Shown in pieces: positions 9,673 through 18,885 of a stretch of DNA of 64,000 nucleotides. How positions within the stretch are numbered: position 1 is the stretch's first letter; every line of letters begins with the position of its first letter. The DNA lies in NCBI GenBank assembly GCA_035048815.1, contig JAUCBN010000036.1, positions 4,970,001-5,034,000 on the forward strand, written 5' to 3'. The DNA comes from Abelmoschus esculentus (lineage: Eukaryota; Streptophyta; Magnoliopsida; Malvales; Malvaceae). Below the pieces are notes generated by a model. That model worked only from the letters and a program-made list of their open reading frames with translations. It ran no database searches and had not been told where the DNA came from. The translations under genes were made by a program, and so were the position numbers.

Positions 9673-12600
9673 ATGACGAACCCAAGTGAAGTTGCAACAA
9701 AAACTGTCGAGACTCGTTCGGACAAAGCCAAGAGGGCCAGTTCGAGAGATGCAATTTCTTCTTTGCAAGACAAAGTCACCCGCTTGGAGAATTCCACGAG
9801 GGAGTCAACGGAGCGACTCGATGTGGTAGATGACCGACTAAATGAGTTGGAGAACAAGGGGGACGGTCTTAAGGAAGAATTCCAAAGCCTCATCGATGAT
9901 ACGATGGAGAACTTGGAGTTGCAGAACGCATCACTTAAGTCCGAACTGAATGATCTCAAGAAGATCGTGGAAGTGATGAAGTCAGATTTGTTCGCGTATA
10001 AGAGTGCCATGTCGAATGGTGTGATGGCTAGCCCAACCAAGGTGTTAGCCGATGTCCCTAAGCCGAAGGTGTTTAAGGGAACGAGAGATGCTCAAGATGT
10101 AGAGAATTTCATCTGGAGCATGGATCAGTATTTTCGCCGCATGAACATTGTGGAAGAGTCCACAAAGGTAAATACTGCATCCGCTTATTTTACTGACACT
10201 GCCCTTCTATGGTGGAGACGCAGGTGTACAGAAGAGAAGAGCAAAGACGCTCCTGTTGAGACATGGAAAGAACTCCAAGCAGAAGTCAAGGAGGCCTTCT
10301 ATCCCAAAAATGCACAAAGGGAGTTGCGGACAAAGCTTCGACAACTCAAGCATGATGGTACTATTCAAGAGTACGTAAAGAAGTTCACAGAGGTGAAACT
10401 TCAAATCCCGAACTTGGGAGAAGATGAAGGTTTTTCAATCTTCATGGACGGGCTCCAACGATGGGCCAATTTAGAGTTGGAAAGACGCGGTATCACTGAT
10501 CTTTCCAGGGCTTTGGACGAGGCCGAAGCCATAGCCAAATTCGAGAAGAGGGGCGAGTCTTCCAAGCCAAAACCAAAACCAAAAGGTAATGGTTGGGATC
10601 GAGATAAGCAGCCCAAAAGTGGTTCAGACAAGCCATCGAGTGAACATTGGAGGCATTCGAACAACAGGCCAAACAGGTTTGTTCGTTCGTGGGAGAGAAA
10701 CAAGGGTCCAGTTAAGTGCTTCCATTGTGATGGGCCTCACTTCATCAAGGATTGCCCAAAGAAGGCCAGTCTTTCGGCCATCAAAACGGATGAGGAGTCA
10801 TCCGAGGTAAGGGTCCAACTTAGTTCCATAATTAGTTCTCTTCAAATTAAGTCTACTCGCAGGAACAAGGGCCTTATGTACGTTGAAGTAACAATTGCGG
10901 GGAAGCAATTGAGCGCACTAGTGGACACCGGAGCATCCGAGTTGTTCATGTCCGAGGGAGCTGCCAAGAAGCTTGGCCTTCAAGTGGAGAAGGCAAGTGG
11001 ATGGATCAAGACAGTCAACTCCAAGGAGGAGCCCATTGCCGGAGTGGCAAAACGAGTAGAGCTTCAACTTGGGAGTTGGACGGGTAAAGAGTCCATCAAG
11101 GTAATTCCCTTAGACGATTATGATTTAGTAATTGGTTTATCTTTTTTGGATCGGATTAATGCACTTCTCTTGCCTTTTGCCGATTGTTTGTGTATCCTCG
11201 ACCGCCAACATCAATGTGTTGTCCCGGTGAGTCGAGAGGCAGGTGTGCAAGCCAAGGTGTTATCCGCAATCCAATTCAACAAAGGTGTGCGCAAGGATGA
11301 GGCATCCTACCTTGCAGTGCTCAAGGAGGATGAACCCATGGAGACCATGGAGATCCCCGATACCGTGGGACGAGTCCTTGAAGAGTTCAAGGATACCATG
11401 CCTTCCGAGTTACCGAAGGTGCTACCACCAAAGCGAGAGGTGGATCACAAGATCGAGTTGTATCCGAATGCGGAACCACCAGCAAGGGCCCCATATCGGA
11501 TGGCACTACCAGAACTTGAGGAGTTACGAAGGCAACTTAAAGAGCTCTTGGATGCGGGCTATATTCGACCATCCAAGGCACCATTTGGTGCACCCGTGCT
11601 GTTTCAGAGGAAGCACGACGGTAGTCTACGAATGTGCATCGACTACCGGGCTTTAAACAAGCTCACCATCAAAAACAAGTACCCGATTCCTTTGATCACG
11701 GACTTGTTCGACCAGCTTGGGAGCGCGAGATGGTTCACCAAGCTAGATCTTCGCTCGGGATACTACCAAGTGCGGATTGCCGAAGGAGATGAGCCCAAAA
11801 CCGCTTGTGTGACAAGGTATGGGTCTTTCGAGTTCCTTGTCATGCCATTCGGCCTTACCAACGCTCCCGCCACATTTTGCACGTTAATGAACAAGGTATT
11901 ACATCCTTTCCTTGATCGTTTTGTAGTTGTCTATCTCGATGACATAGTCATCTATAGCAATACTCTTGAGGAGCATATAAGGCACTTGAGAAAGGTTTTA
12001 CAGGTTCTTCGCGAAAACGAGCTTTACATCAAGAAGGAGAAGTGTGCTTTTGCCCAACGGGAAATTCCTTTCTTGGGGCATATAATCGGAGAAGGAAAAA
12101 TCCGAATGGACCAAAGTAAGATCCGTGCTATCAACGAGTGGGATCCTCCGACCAAGATAACCGAGCTTCGCTCTTTCCTTGGCCTAGCGAACTACTACCG
12201 TAAGTTTGTCAAGGGTTACTCCAACATCGCCACTCCACTGACCGAGCTGCTCAAAAAGAACAACGAGTGGAATTGGAGTTCGAGTTGTCAAAAGGCATTC
12301 GAGGAGCTGAAACAAGCCATGGTAAGTGAACCAGTGTTGGCTCTTCCCGACCACACTAAGGCGTTCGAGATCTACACCGATGCATCAGACTTTGCGATCG
12401 GTGGGGTGCTCATGCAAGAGGGGCATCCAGTGGCTTTCGAGAGTAGAAAGCTAAACGAGACCGAGAGGCGTTACACCGTCCAAGAGAAGGAGATGACCGC
12501 CGTAATTCACTGTTTGCGCACTTGGAGACATTATGTTTTGGGTTCAAGGTTTGTCGTCTATACCAATAATAGTGCTATTAGCTTTTTCCTAACCCAAAAG

Positions 12601-14775
12601 AAATTGTCTCCTAAGCAGGCTAGGTGGCAAGATTTTCTAGCCGAGTTTGACTTTACCATGGAGCATAAGCCAGGTAAAGTGAATACCGTAGCCGACGCAC
12701 TAAGCCGGAGGTCTACATTTGCCGCAATTAGCGAACCCGAGGGGGCCTTGATCGAGAGCATCAAGGAGGGGCTTTCCCACGATCCAAGTGCAAAGAACCT
12801 TATCGAGTATGCAAAGGAGGGTGAGTCTCGACGATTCTGGATCGAAGAGGGTTTACTTTACACAAGGGGAAACCACCTCTATATCCCTCACTTCAACAAC
12901 CTACGAAAGCAACTCTTGAAGGAGTGCCATGATTCGAGATGGGCGGGTCATCCAGGCGTGCATCGCACCTTAGCCTTGCTAGCCGAGAGGTACTATTGGC
13001 CGCACATGGGAAACGATGTGGAGGCCTATGTCAAAACTTGTCTAGTGTGCCAACAAGACAAGGTGGAAGCAAAGAAGCCAATGGGCTTACTTCAGCCGCT
13101 TCCAGTTCCAAAGAAACCATGGGAGAGTATTTCTCTTGACTTTATAATTGGTTTACCTAACGTTAACGATTTTTCGAGTATTATGGTTGTGGTTGACAGG
13201 TTCTCTAAGTATGCAACCTTTATTCCAGCAACCAAGGTTTGTCCAGCCGAGGAGGCAGCCCGTTTATTCCTCAAACACGTGGTAAAGTATTGGGGAATTC
13301 CGAAGACTATCGTGAGCGATAGGGATTCTCGCTTCACCGGCAGATTTTGGACCGAGTTATTTAAGTTGATGGGATCCAACTTAAACTTTTCAACAGCCTT
13401 TCATCCGCAAACGGACGGGCAAACGGAGAGGATCAATGCGTTACTCGAGATTTATCTAAGGCACTATGTAAGTGCTACGCAAAGGGACTGGCCAAAGCTA
13501 TTGGATGTGGCCCAGTTTTCGTACAACTTGCAACGAAGCGAGGCAACCAATATGAGTCCATTTGAGATAGTAAATGGGCAACAACCGCACACTCCCGATG
13601 CGATTGCGACCAAGTATGAAGGTCCAAATCCCGCAGCCTTTAATTTCACAAAGGCCTGGCAAGAACAACGAGACTTAGCCGAAGCTTGCTTGCACAAGGC
13701 TCAGAAGAGGAACAAGAAGTGGGCGGATCAAAAGCGCAGGGACATGGAATTTCAGGTAGGGGACTTAGTCCTTGCTAAATTGAATCTAACACTTCGCAAT
13801 TCTTCTGTTCACAGAGCGCTCGTGAGAAGATACGAGGGACCATACAAGGTGGTCAAACGAGTAGGCAAGGTGGCCTACAAGTTGGAGTTACCGGCAAAGC
13901 TTCGAGCCCACCCAGTTTTCCACATCAGCATGCTAAAGCCCTTCCATGAGGATGCTGATGACCCGGAGAGAAGTATATCCAGCCGAGCACCAGTTGGAGT
14001 CAGGGTCTCCTACGAGAAGGAGGCGCAGGACATCGTGGCGGACCGAGTTATCCGACGACCCGGACATAGACCAAGGCACGAATACTTTATGCTTTGGAAG
14101 GGACTTCCCGAAACCGAAGGTAGTTGGGAACTTGCCGAGGGCTTATGGCAATTCAGCGACAAGATAGCCGAGTTCCATCAAAGCCGAGCGACGAGGGCGT
14201 CGCTCAATTCAGTGCGGGAGAATGTCACACCCTGCCACCACATGATCGAGGAGGCCGCACACCAAGGGGCCAACATGACCGAGGAGGCCGCACCACTAGG
14301 GGCCAAGACGGACACCATAGTTTCTGCCCAACACCATGGGGCGGAAGTCAGCACCCGACGTGCACACCAAGGAGCCGAGGACAGCACCCGACATGCACAC
14401 CAAGGAGCCGAGCACAACACCCGCATCACTCGTCCACCCGTGCGGGCCGATAGCAGCACTAGTCATGCGCAACCAAGGGGCGAGATCCGCGCCCACACCA
14501 TCCCACCGAGGGGCGAACCCATTGCTCGCATCTTCCAGCAGCATCTGGGGTCCGAGGGCCTTGCCACCCAGACCGAGCCCGATACCTTGCGAGCTGCCCA
14601 AGTGTTTCTGTCCGAAGTCTTGGGCCTTTCTCAAGCCCATCCAGCCAATCCACTTGGAGAATGCACATTTGACCGGATTACACAAGGAAAGAAGGAGCCA
14701 CCAACCAAATCCCCTGATTCAAGGAAAGTGTCTCCCAGCACTTATGGAAACAATCATCATTCATCCATGCATTGA
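9673..14775 (+). CDS. Gag-Pol polyprotein of the chromovirus
   Basis: A single open frame of 1700 aa. Order: coiled-coil N-terminus (about 20-110); retrotransposon gag domain (130-290); CX2CX3HX4C zinc knuckle (about 349-361, CFHCDGPHFIKDC); aspartic protease (LVDTGAS, about 415); reverse transcriptase (YLDDIVIYS, about 753); RNase H (from about 900); integrase with an HHCC finger (about 1087-1125) and a D,D,E core (about 1155, 1215, 1251); then a C-terminal chromodomain (HEYFMLWKGLPETEGSWE, about 1455-1500). The chromodomain places it in the chromoviruses, which are often targeted to particular chromatin. The frame then runs about 184 codons into the 3' LTR. One RNase H position usually Asp in this family is Asn (codon 12565-12567). 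Confidence 0.95.
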   Translation: MTNPSEVATKTVETRSDKAKRASSRDAISSLQDKVTRLENSTRESTERLDVVDDRLNELENKGDGLKEEFQSLIDDTMENLELQNASLKSELNDLKKIVEVMKSDLFAYKSAMSNGVMASPTKVLADVPKPKVFKGTRDAQDVENFIWSMDQYFRRMNIVEESTKVNTASAYFTDTALLWWRRRCTEEKSKDAPVETWKELQAEVKEAFYPKNAQRELRTKLRQLKHDGTIQEYVKKFTEVKLQIPNLGEDEGFSIFMDGLQRWANLELERRGITDLSRALDEAEAIAKFEKRGESSKPKPKPKGNGWDRDKQPKSGSDKPSSEHWRHSNNRPNRFVRSWERNKGPVKCFHCDGPHFIKDCPKKASLSAIKTDEESSEVRVQLSSIISSLQIKSTRRNKGLMYVEVTIAGKQLSALVDTGASELFMSEGAAKKLGLQVEKASGWIKTVNSKEEPIAGVAKRVELQLGSWTGKESIKVIPLDDYDLVIGLSFLDRINALLLPFADCLCILDRQHQCVVPVSREAGVQAKVLSAIQFNKGVRKDEASYLAVLKEDEPMETMEIPDTVGRVLEEFKDTMPSELPKVLPPKREVDHKIELYPNAEPPARAPYRMALPELEELRRQLKELLDAGYIRPSKAPFGAPVLFQRKHDGSLRMCIDYRALNKLTIKNKYPIPLITDLFDQLGSARWFTKLDLRSGYYQVRIAEGDEPKTACVTRYGSFEFLVMPFGLTNAPATFCTLMNKVLHPFLDRFVVVYLDDIVIYSNTLEEHIRHLRKVLQVLRENELYIKKEKCAFAQREIPFLGHIIGEGKIRMDQSKIRAINEWDPPTKITELRSFLGLANYYRKFVKGYSNIATPLTELLKKNNEWNWSSSCQKAFEELKQAMVSEPVLALPDHTKAFEIYTDASDFAIGGVLMQEGHPVAFESRKLNETERRYTVQEKEMTAVIHCLRTWRHYVLGSRFVVYTNNSAISFFLTQKKLSPKQARWQDFLAEFDFTMEHKPGKVNTVADALSRRSTFAAISEPEGALIESIKEGLSHDPSAKNLIEYAKEGESRRFWIEEGLLYTRGNHLYIPHFNNLRKQLLKECHDSRWAGHPGVHRTLALLAERYYWPHMGNDVEAYVKTCLVCQQDKVEAKKPMGLLQPLPVPKKPWESISLDFIIGLPNVNDFSSIMVVVDRFSKYATFIPATKVCPAEEAARLFLKHVVKYWGIPKTIVSDRDSRFTGRFWTELFKLMGSNLNFSTAFHPQTDGQTERINALLEIYLRHYVSATQRDWPKLLDVAQFSYNLQRSEATNMSPFEIVNGQQPHTPDAIATKYEGPNPAAFNFTKAWQEQRDLAEACLHKAQKRNKKWADQKRRDMEFQVGDLVLAKLNLTLRNSSVHRALVRRYEGPYKVVKRVGKVAYKLELPAKLRAHPVFHISMLKPFHEDADDPERSISSRAPVGVRVSYEKEAQDIVADRVIRRPGHRPRHEYFMLWKGLPETEGSWELAEGLWQFSDKIAEFHQSRATRASLNSVRENVTPCHHMIEEAAHQGANMTEEAAPLGAKTDTIVSAQHHGAEVSTRRAHQGAEDSTRHAHQGAEHNTRITRPPVRADSSTSHAQPRGEIRAHTIPPRGEPIARIFQQHLGSEGLATQTEPDTLRAAQVFLSEVLGLSQAHPANPLGECTFDRITQGKKEPPTKSPDSRKVSPSTYGNNHHSSMH
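14212..14222 (+). other. Polypurine tract
   Basis: GTGCGGGAGAA lies immediately before the 3' LTR, where the plus-strand primer is expected. It is short, but in the right place. Confidence 0.65.
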
Positions 14776-15106
14776 AGCAAAGCTCACCAACCATGATTTT
14801 CCTTCCTTTATTATTTGTCTTAGATTAATCTTAGCCATCGATTTACTTCTTTTGTAACCGTTAGATCATAGCTAGCCATCCTATAAATAGTGGCTTCATT
14901 TTCATTTGTAACTCACTTCATTCTTCACTTTTCTCTTGAGTAATAGAAAGCAACACTTTCTCTCATCTTTCTTTTGCCTTGCTTTTATTTCCGCTGTGCT
15001 TATCCAAGCATTTCTCTTGGATTTTTAGGCTGACTTAGCCGCACCATCAAAGAGATTCGCGACTAAGGCCGCACGGTTCCGCTAGTAGAACCCTAGCCCC
15101 GTGACA
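14223..15106 (+). repeat. 3' LTR of the chromovirus
   Basis: 884 bp, the same length and apparently the same sequence as the 5' LTR. Its first 553 bp are still in frame with pol. ATAT follows at 15107-15110. Confidence 0.95.
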
Positions 15107-15305
15107 ATATGCTCAAAATAGAAAAGAGAAATCCTCTGGGTTTTTTTCATCACTGGAATATCAAGTTTAGGGTTAAGATTTAACGTCGTTATTTAAAATT
15201 ATAGTTTAAAATTTTAGATATATCGTGATTTTAAGGTTTGTAGTATAATATTTAAGATTTAAGGTTAAAACTTAGTTATGTTATAAGAAATGAGATCAAA
15301 ACTGG

Positions 15306-15518
15306 GAGAGATTATTAGGTGAACCATGTTCACCACGTCATCCATGGTTTAAGCAATCTGGACAGTTGATCTTTAAATAACCACCTAATAACTACCGATC
15401 CACTAAGTCCATGTAGGAAAAAAGTGATGATTCATTTGGAAAAAAAATTAAGATCAATGATCTTGATTAATTGGAATCATGTATAATATGGTAAACAGAA
15501 TTCACCTAATAATTTTTC
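15306..15518. mobile_element. MULE-type MITE, copy 1 (213 bp)
   Basis: The terminal inverted repeats read about GAGAGATTATTAGGTGAACC at the left and its imperfect complement at the right. The flanks carry a 9-bp duplication with one mismatch: CAAAACTGG (15297-15305) and CAAAACTGA (15519-15527). A sister copy is at 27381-27591. A 9-10 bp duplication is the mark of Mutator-like transposases. There is no coding capacity. Confidence 0.85.
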
Positions 15519-15739
15519 CAAAACTGAACAAAGAATTTTATCCCAAAATAGAATAGGTTCAACTTAAAAAGATGATAAATATATTTATTTATGTTTAAAT
15601 ATAAATAGAATATAAATATAGAGGTAAGCTCTGAATTGTAAAGAAATTTTTAATGAAACTCGTGATAATATATTAATTTTATAAAAAGAAAAGCAGAAAG
15701 CAATTTGAAGAGTGATTTCAAAGCTTAGATGAGTTGGTC

Positions 15740-16290
15740 TTGGGGATGGGTAAACTCGACACGACTTGAAAAAACGAATAATTCTATTCGATTTAAGGTG
15801 AAAATATTCGACTCGTTTTGATTCAACTCGAAATTTTATAGACTCGTTTCGACTCGAAAAAATTTCAAATAAAATTCGAGTTGTAAAATAGAAATTTGAA
15901 TAACTCGAATAACTCAAAATTTTTAATAATTAAAAGATTAGTTTTTAAGTTTAAGACGAGTCTATCAATTTTTTATAATATATATATGCATTGGTATATA
16001 AAAATATAAAGAAATATTGTTACATATGGAAATATATATAGATACATATCTTATATGATTACAGAAAGTCGTTTAAATTGAAATCAAATCATACTATAAC
16101 ATAATAAATAATTACAAATAAATATTTATAGGAACTCGAAAACTCGACTCGAATTTCTTATATTCGACTCGAATCGAAAAAATTTCAAATAAAATTTGAG
16201 TTGTAAAACATGACTCGTAAGCTCGAATAACTCAAAATTTTCTGACTCGCCTCTACTTGATTCGATTGAATACTCACCCCTAATCGTTCT
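15740..16290. mobile_element. TCGAG-rich hAT-type MITE, copy A
   Basis: About 540 bp with dense ACTCGAA/TTCGAGT words at both ends and an AT-rich core. The right end reads GAATACTCACCCCTAA. The core (AAATATAAAGAAATATT, then AATATTTATAGGAACTCGAAA) is shared with three other copies in this window. The target duplication is unclear for this copy. Confidence 0.75.
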
Positions 16291-16995
16291 TAATCTACCT
16301 AATATTAAGATTTGAATATAGAAGGTCTGGTAGACCCCATCTCCCTTAGTTTCTGATATGGAAGCCTCATCTCATCAATGGAACCTTACTAGTTATTACC
16401 ATATATCATCATAGATTTCCTCACAATGTTATTTCAATATCTCTTTCCCTCAACAAGCAAAATATCAAATTGTTCATATATATTCTTAATTTATGTTTTC
16501 GGATAAATATATTCTTAAATTTTCAGAATGTTATATAGGAACGGAGCTACTAAGGGGTAGGGAGGGGTAATCGCCCCCCACTCCCAAAGATTTTTTTCAT
16601 TTTTTTTCTATTTAAATTATTTTTTATAAATTTATCCCCTTACTTTTAAAAATTTATGTTTTGCCCCCTAACCCTAAATCATGGTTCCGTCCCTGATGTT
16701 ATATTAGACTGTTATAACTAATGACCTGTAATGCCAAAATTTTAGAAAGATAGATACATAGATAAATAGATAGATAAAATTAAATTAAATTTGATTTAAT
16801 TAATATTTAAATAAAAAATTAAAATATTATCTTATATTTTAATCACAATGGGGCTCTGTCTCTATTTGAGATTAATGATGGTCTTTCTTTCTTCATTTTA
16901 GGGTAACATAAAATTATATATAAAATATGTTAAATCTAGTAAATATGGTAAAATTATGATATGTCATTATAAAATTTTAAATTCGATTTATTCGA
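16291..16995. other. AT-rich intergenic DNA with a short retroelement-like scrap
   Basis: 16535-16700 holds a C/G-run segment (GGAACGGAGC, then GCCCCCCAC, then GGTTCCGTCCCTG) with inverted ends, common in plant non-coding repeats. A GATA-type microsatellite lies at about 16750-16775. No gene is seen. Confidence 0.4.
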
Positions 16996-17009
16996 TTTAA
17001 TGATGTTTA

Positions 17010-17200
17010 TCATGGTCGCTTTATGGGTGTCGAGTCCATCTGCACCATGGAACCCGACTACGCCCGGCACCATAAGGGTTGGTTACATCCGTACCACGGA
17101 AGTCGAGCACAACGATACTGAGGGAACCAAGTATGCTTGCAATCAAGGGCTACATCCGAGAACACCATCGGAGCCAGTCTTGCCACACAGGAGCTAAAAA
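17010..17200. other. GC-balanced islet of unknown origin
   Basis: About 190 bp of markedly higher GC content inside very AT-rich DNA, with an open frame on the plus strand (17000-17197). It resembles LTR-type sequence in composition (ACCATGGAACCCGAC), but I cannot assign it. Confidence 0.35.
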
Positions 17201-17439
17201 CAATATTAAATATAAACTATGTTAAATATTTTGTTGTTTTTATTTTTATATATAGTATAAAATTAATAAATTTAGTTGAGGATATGAACGAAGCCAAAAA
17301 TTTTACTTTAAAGTTTCATAATTAAAAAAATTGAAATATTTAAATAAAATAATACAAATTAGTAATACATAACATTAATATTCGAGAAAATATTACAGAG
17401 TTGTTACAATAAAAGTAAACGGCCACGTATATAGAATAA

Positions 17440-17850
17440 AGTTCAATAATTCATACATTTTTCTTATAATTACTCATGACGATTCTTCTTGTTTTGAAAT
17501 CGTTGAATAATCTTTTCTTGCTAGTGTTATTAAAAATATATTTATCTATATCTGTAACCAAACAAGTATTCATCTATTGATCTTCAATTCAATTTTTCAG
17601 ACGATTTTTACAATATTCATCACAAAAAATATTTTTTCACACTTGTCGTAGCTATAGATAATTAATACGAACTTAATCAAATGATATATTAATGGAATAA
17701 ACAATATTCTTTTTTGTATCAATCATCTTTTTGGCAAGGTTATGAGTGCTAAGTTTGAGAAGTCTTTATTTAAACACGTCATATATGTATGTATCCAATT
17801 GATTATTAAGTTTAAGAACTTCAATAGTAGAAAATCAGAGGAATAAGCAC
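17440..17850 (-). pseudogene. Relic of a hAT-like (zinc-finger MYM-type) transposase C-terminus
   Basis: Read on the minus strand with stops and frame changes, it shows LAKKMIDTKKNIVY, then NRLKN and NTCLVTDID, and finally EKIIQRFQNKKNRHE. These line up in order with the C-terminal dimerisation region of plant TTF/zf-MYM hAT-like transposase genes. Several in-frame stops and a lost alanine-rich helix show it is long dead. Confidence 0.65.
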
Positions 17851-17981
17851 AATAATTCTAAAGGATGAGTTTACAATATTCAATGATACATTTTTATTTT
17901 ACCATAATTCGTGATTAGTATAGAATAAGCATGCAAGATAATTATAGTTTAGAAAACATAGATAAAGTCTCACTATCTATG

Positions 17982-18885
17982 TGTAACCCCTAAATTTAAC
18001 CTAATTTCTTAGATTAGAATTTAAGGTTCACATTACGAAAATTTTCCTCAAAAATTAGGTTTAAAACGAAATAATACCACAATTCTGATAAGTTATTAAA
18101 TAATTAATAATTTAAAATACTGAAAAGCTTAGCATAAAAATAATCAGAGTTTCAACCCATAAATTTAATAAACATTAACTTTCTTGAAATCTAAAATAAA
18201 ATTCAAAGTCCAAAGTTTAATACATAATAATTAAAATGTCCGGAATAAACATGGTTAATCAGAAATCTGATAACATACGTAGCAGTTTTGAAATTCATGA
18301 TCCTCCAAGTACCGAAGCCTAGGTTTGAGTATCTAAAATAACAACTGTGGGAGTGTAAGCTTGAGAGCCTAGTGTGTCTCTAGTGGGAAGATAAACATAA
18401 CAATAGTACAGAAAAGCATAACACAAAACATAGTAGCATAAATTTCAGAACAGAATATCACATTACAAAACATAACAAAATATATGATGTATGATGTGAT
18501 ATGATGTGCACCCAACACCGAACACCATCAGAAGAGAAGGTTCTCTTGAACCAGTCTAACTCATCACATCATCAAAAGTGAAGCTCGACCCGAAGGTGGA
18601 GTCACTGAACAGAAGTGGATACTCGACCCGAAAATGGAACCACTAAACAGAAGTGGATACTCGACCCGAAGGTAGAGTCACTAATCAGAAGTGATACTCA
18701 CCAATAGGTGATATTACTGAACTTCCCCATACATAATATCCAATAGATGCAATGACATGAACAAATAAAAAAATTGGAACAAATAATAGAGTCGGAATGT
18801 ATGCGTAAAAGAATAACATGAGGCATGCATAAAAATTCCAGAATCAGATATTCAATTATTTTCAGAAAACCACTGAAATGATGCT
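17982..18885 (+). repeat. Old LTR-like fragment with a 41-bp-type tandem repeat
   Basis: Starts TGTAACCCCTAAATTTAACC, a common gypsy LTR start. At about 18575-18690 it has imperfect units of about 40 bp (GAAGTGGATACTCGACCCGAA). It ends where a TGTCGCGACC sequence begins, suggesting nesting. No internal domain and no partner LTR are visible. Confidence 0.5.

Larger units (their letters stand above)
8745..15106 (+). mobile_element. Full-length Ty3/gypsy chromovirus LTR retrotransposon
   Basis: Two 884-bp LTRs (8745-9628 and 14223-15106), both TGTCACACC...GTGACA, appear identical by eye, and every short open frame inside them is identical too. A primer-binding site follows the 5' LTR and a purine run precedes the 3' LTR. 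One 1700-codon gag-pol ORF fills the interior. The flanks share ATAT (8741-8744 and 15107-15110), consistent with a short target-site duplication, although this superfamily usually makes 5 bp. Identical LTRs imply very recent insertion. The target was the upstream region of the TBL gene, which is transcribed in the opposite direction. Confidence 0.96.
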
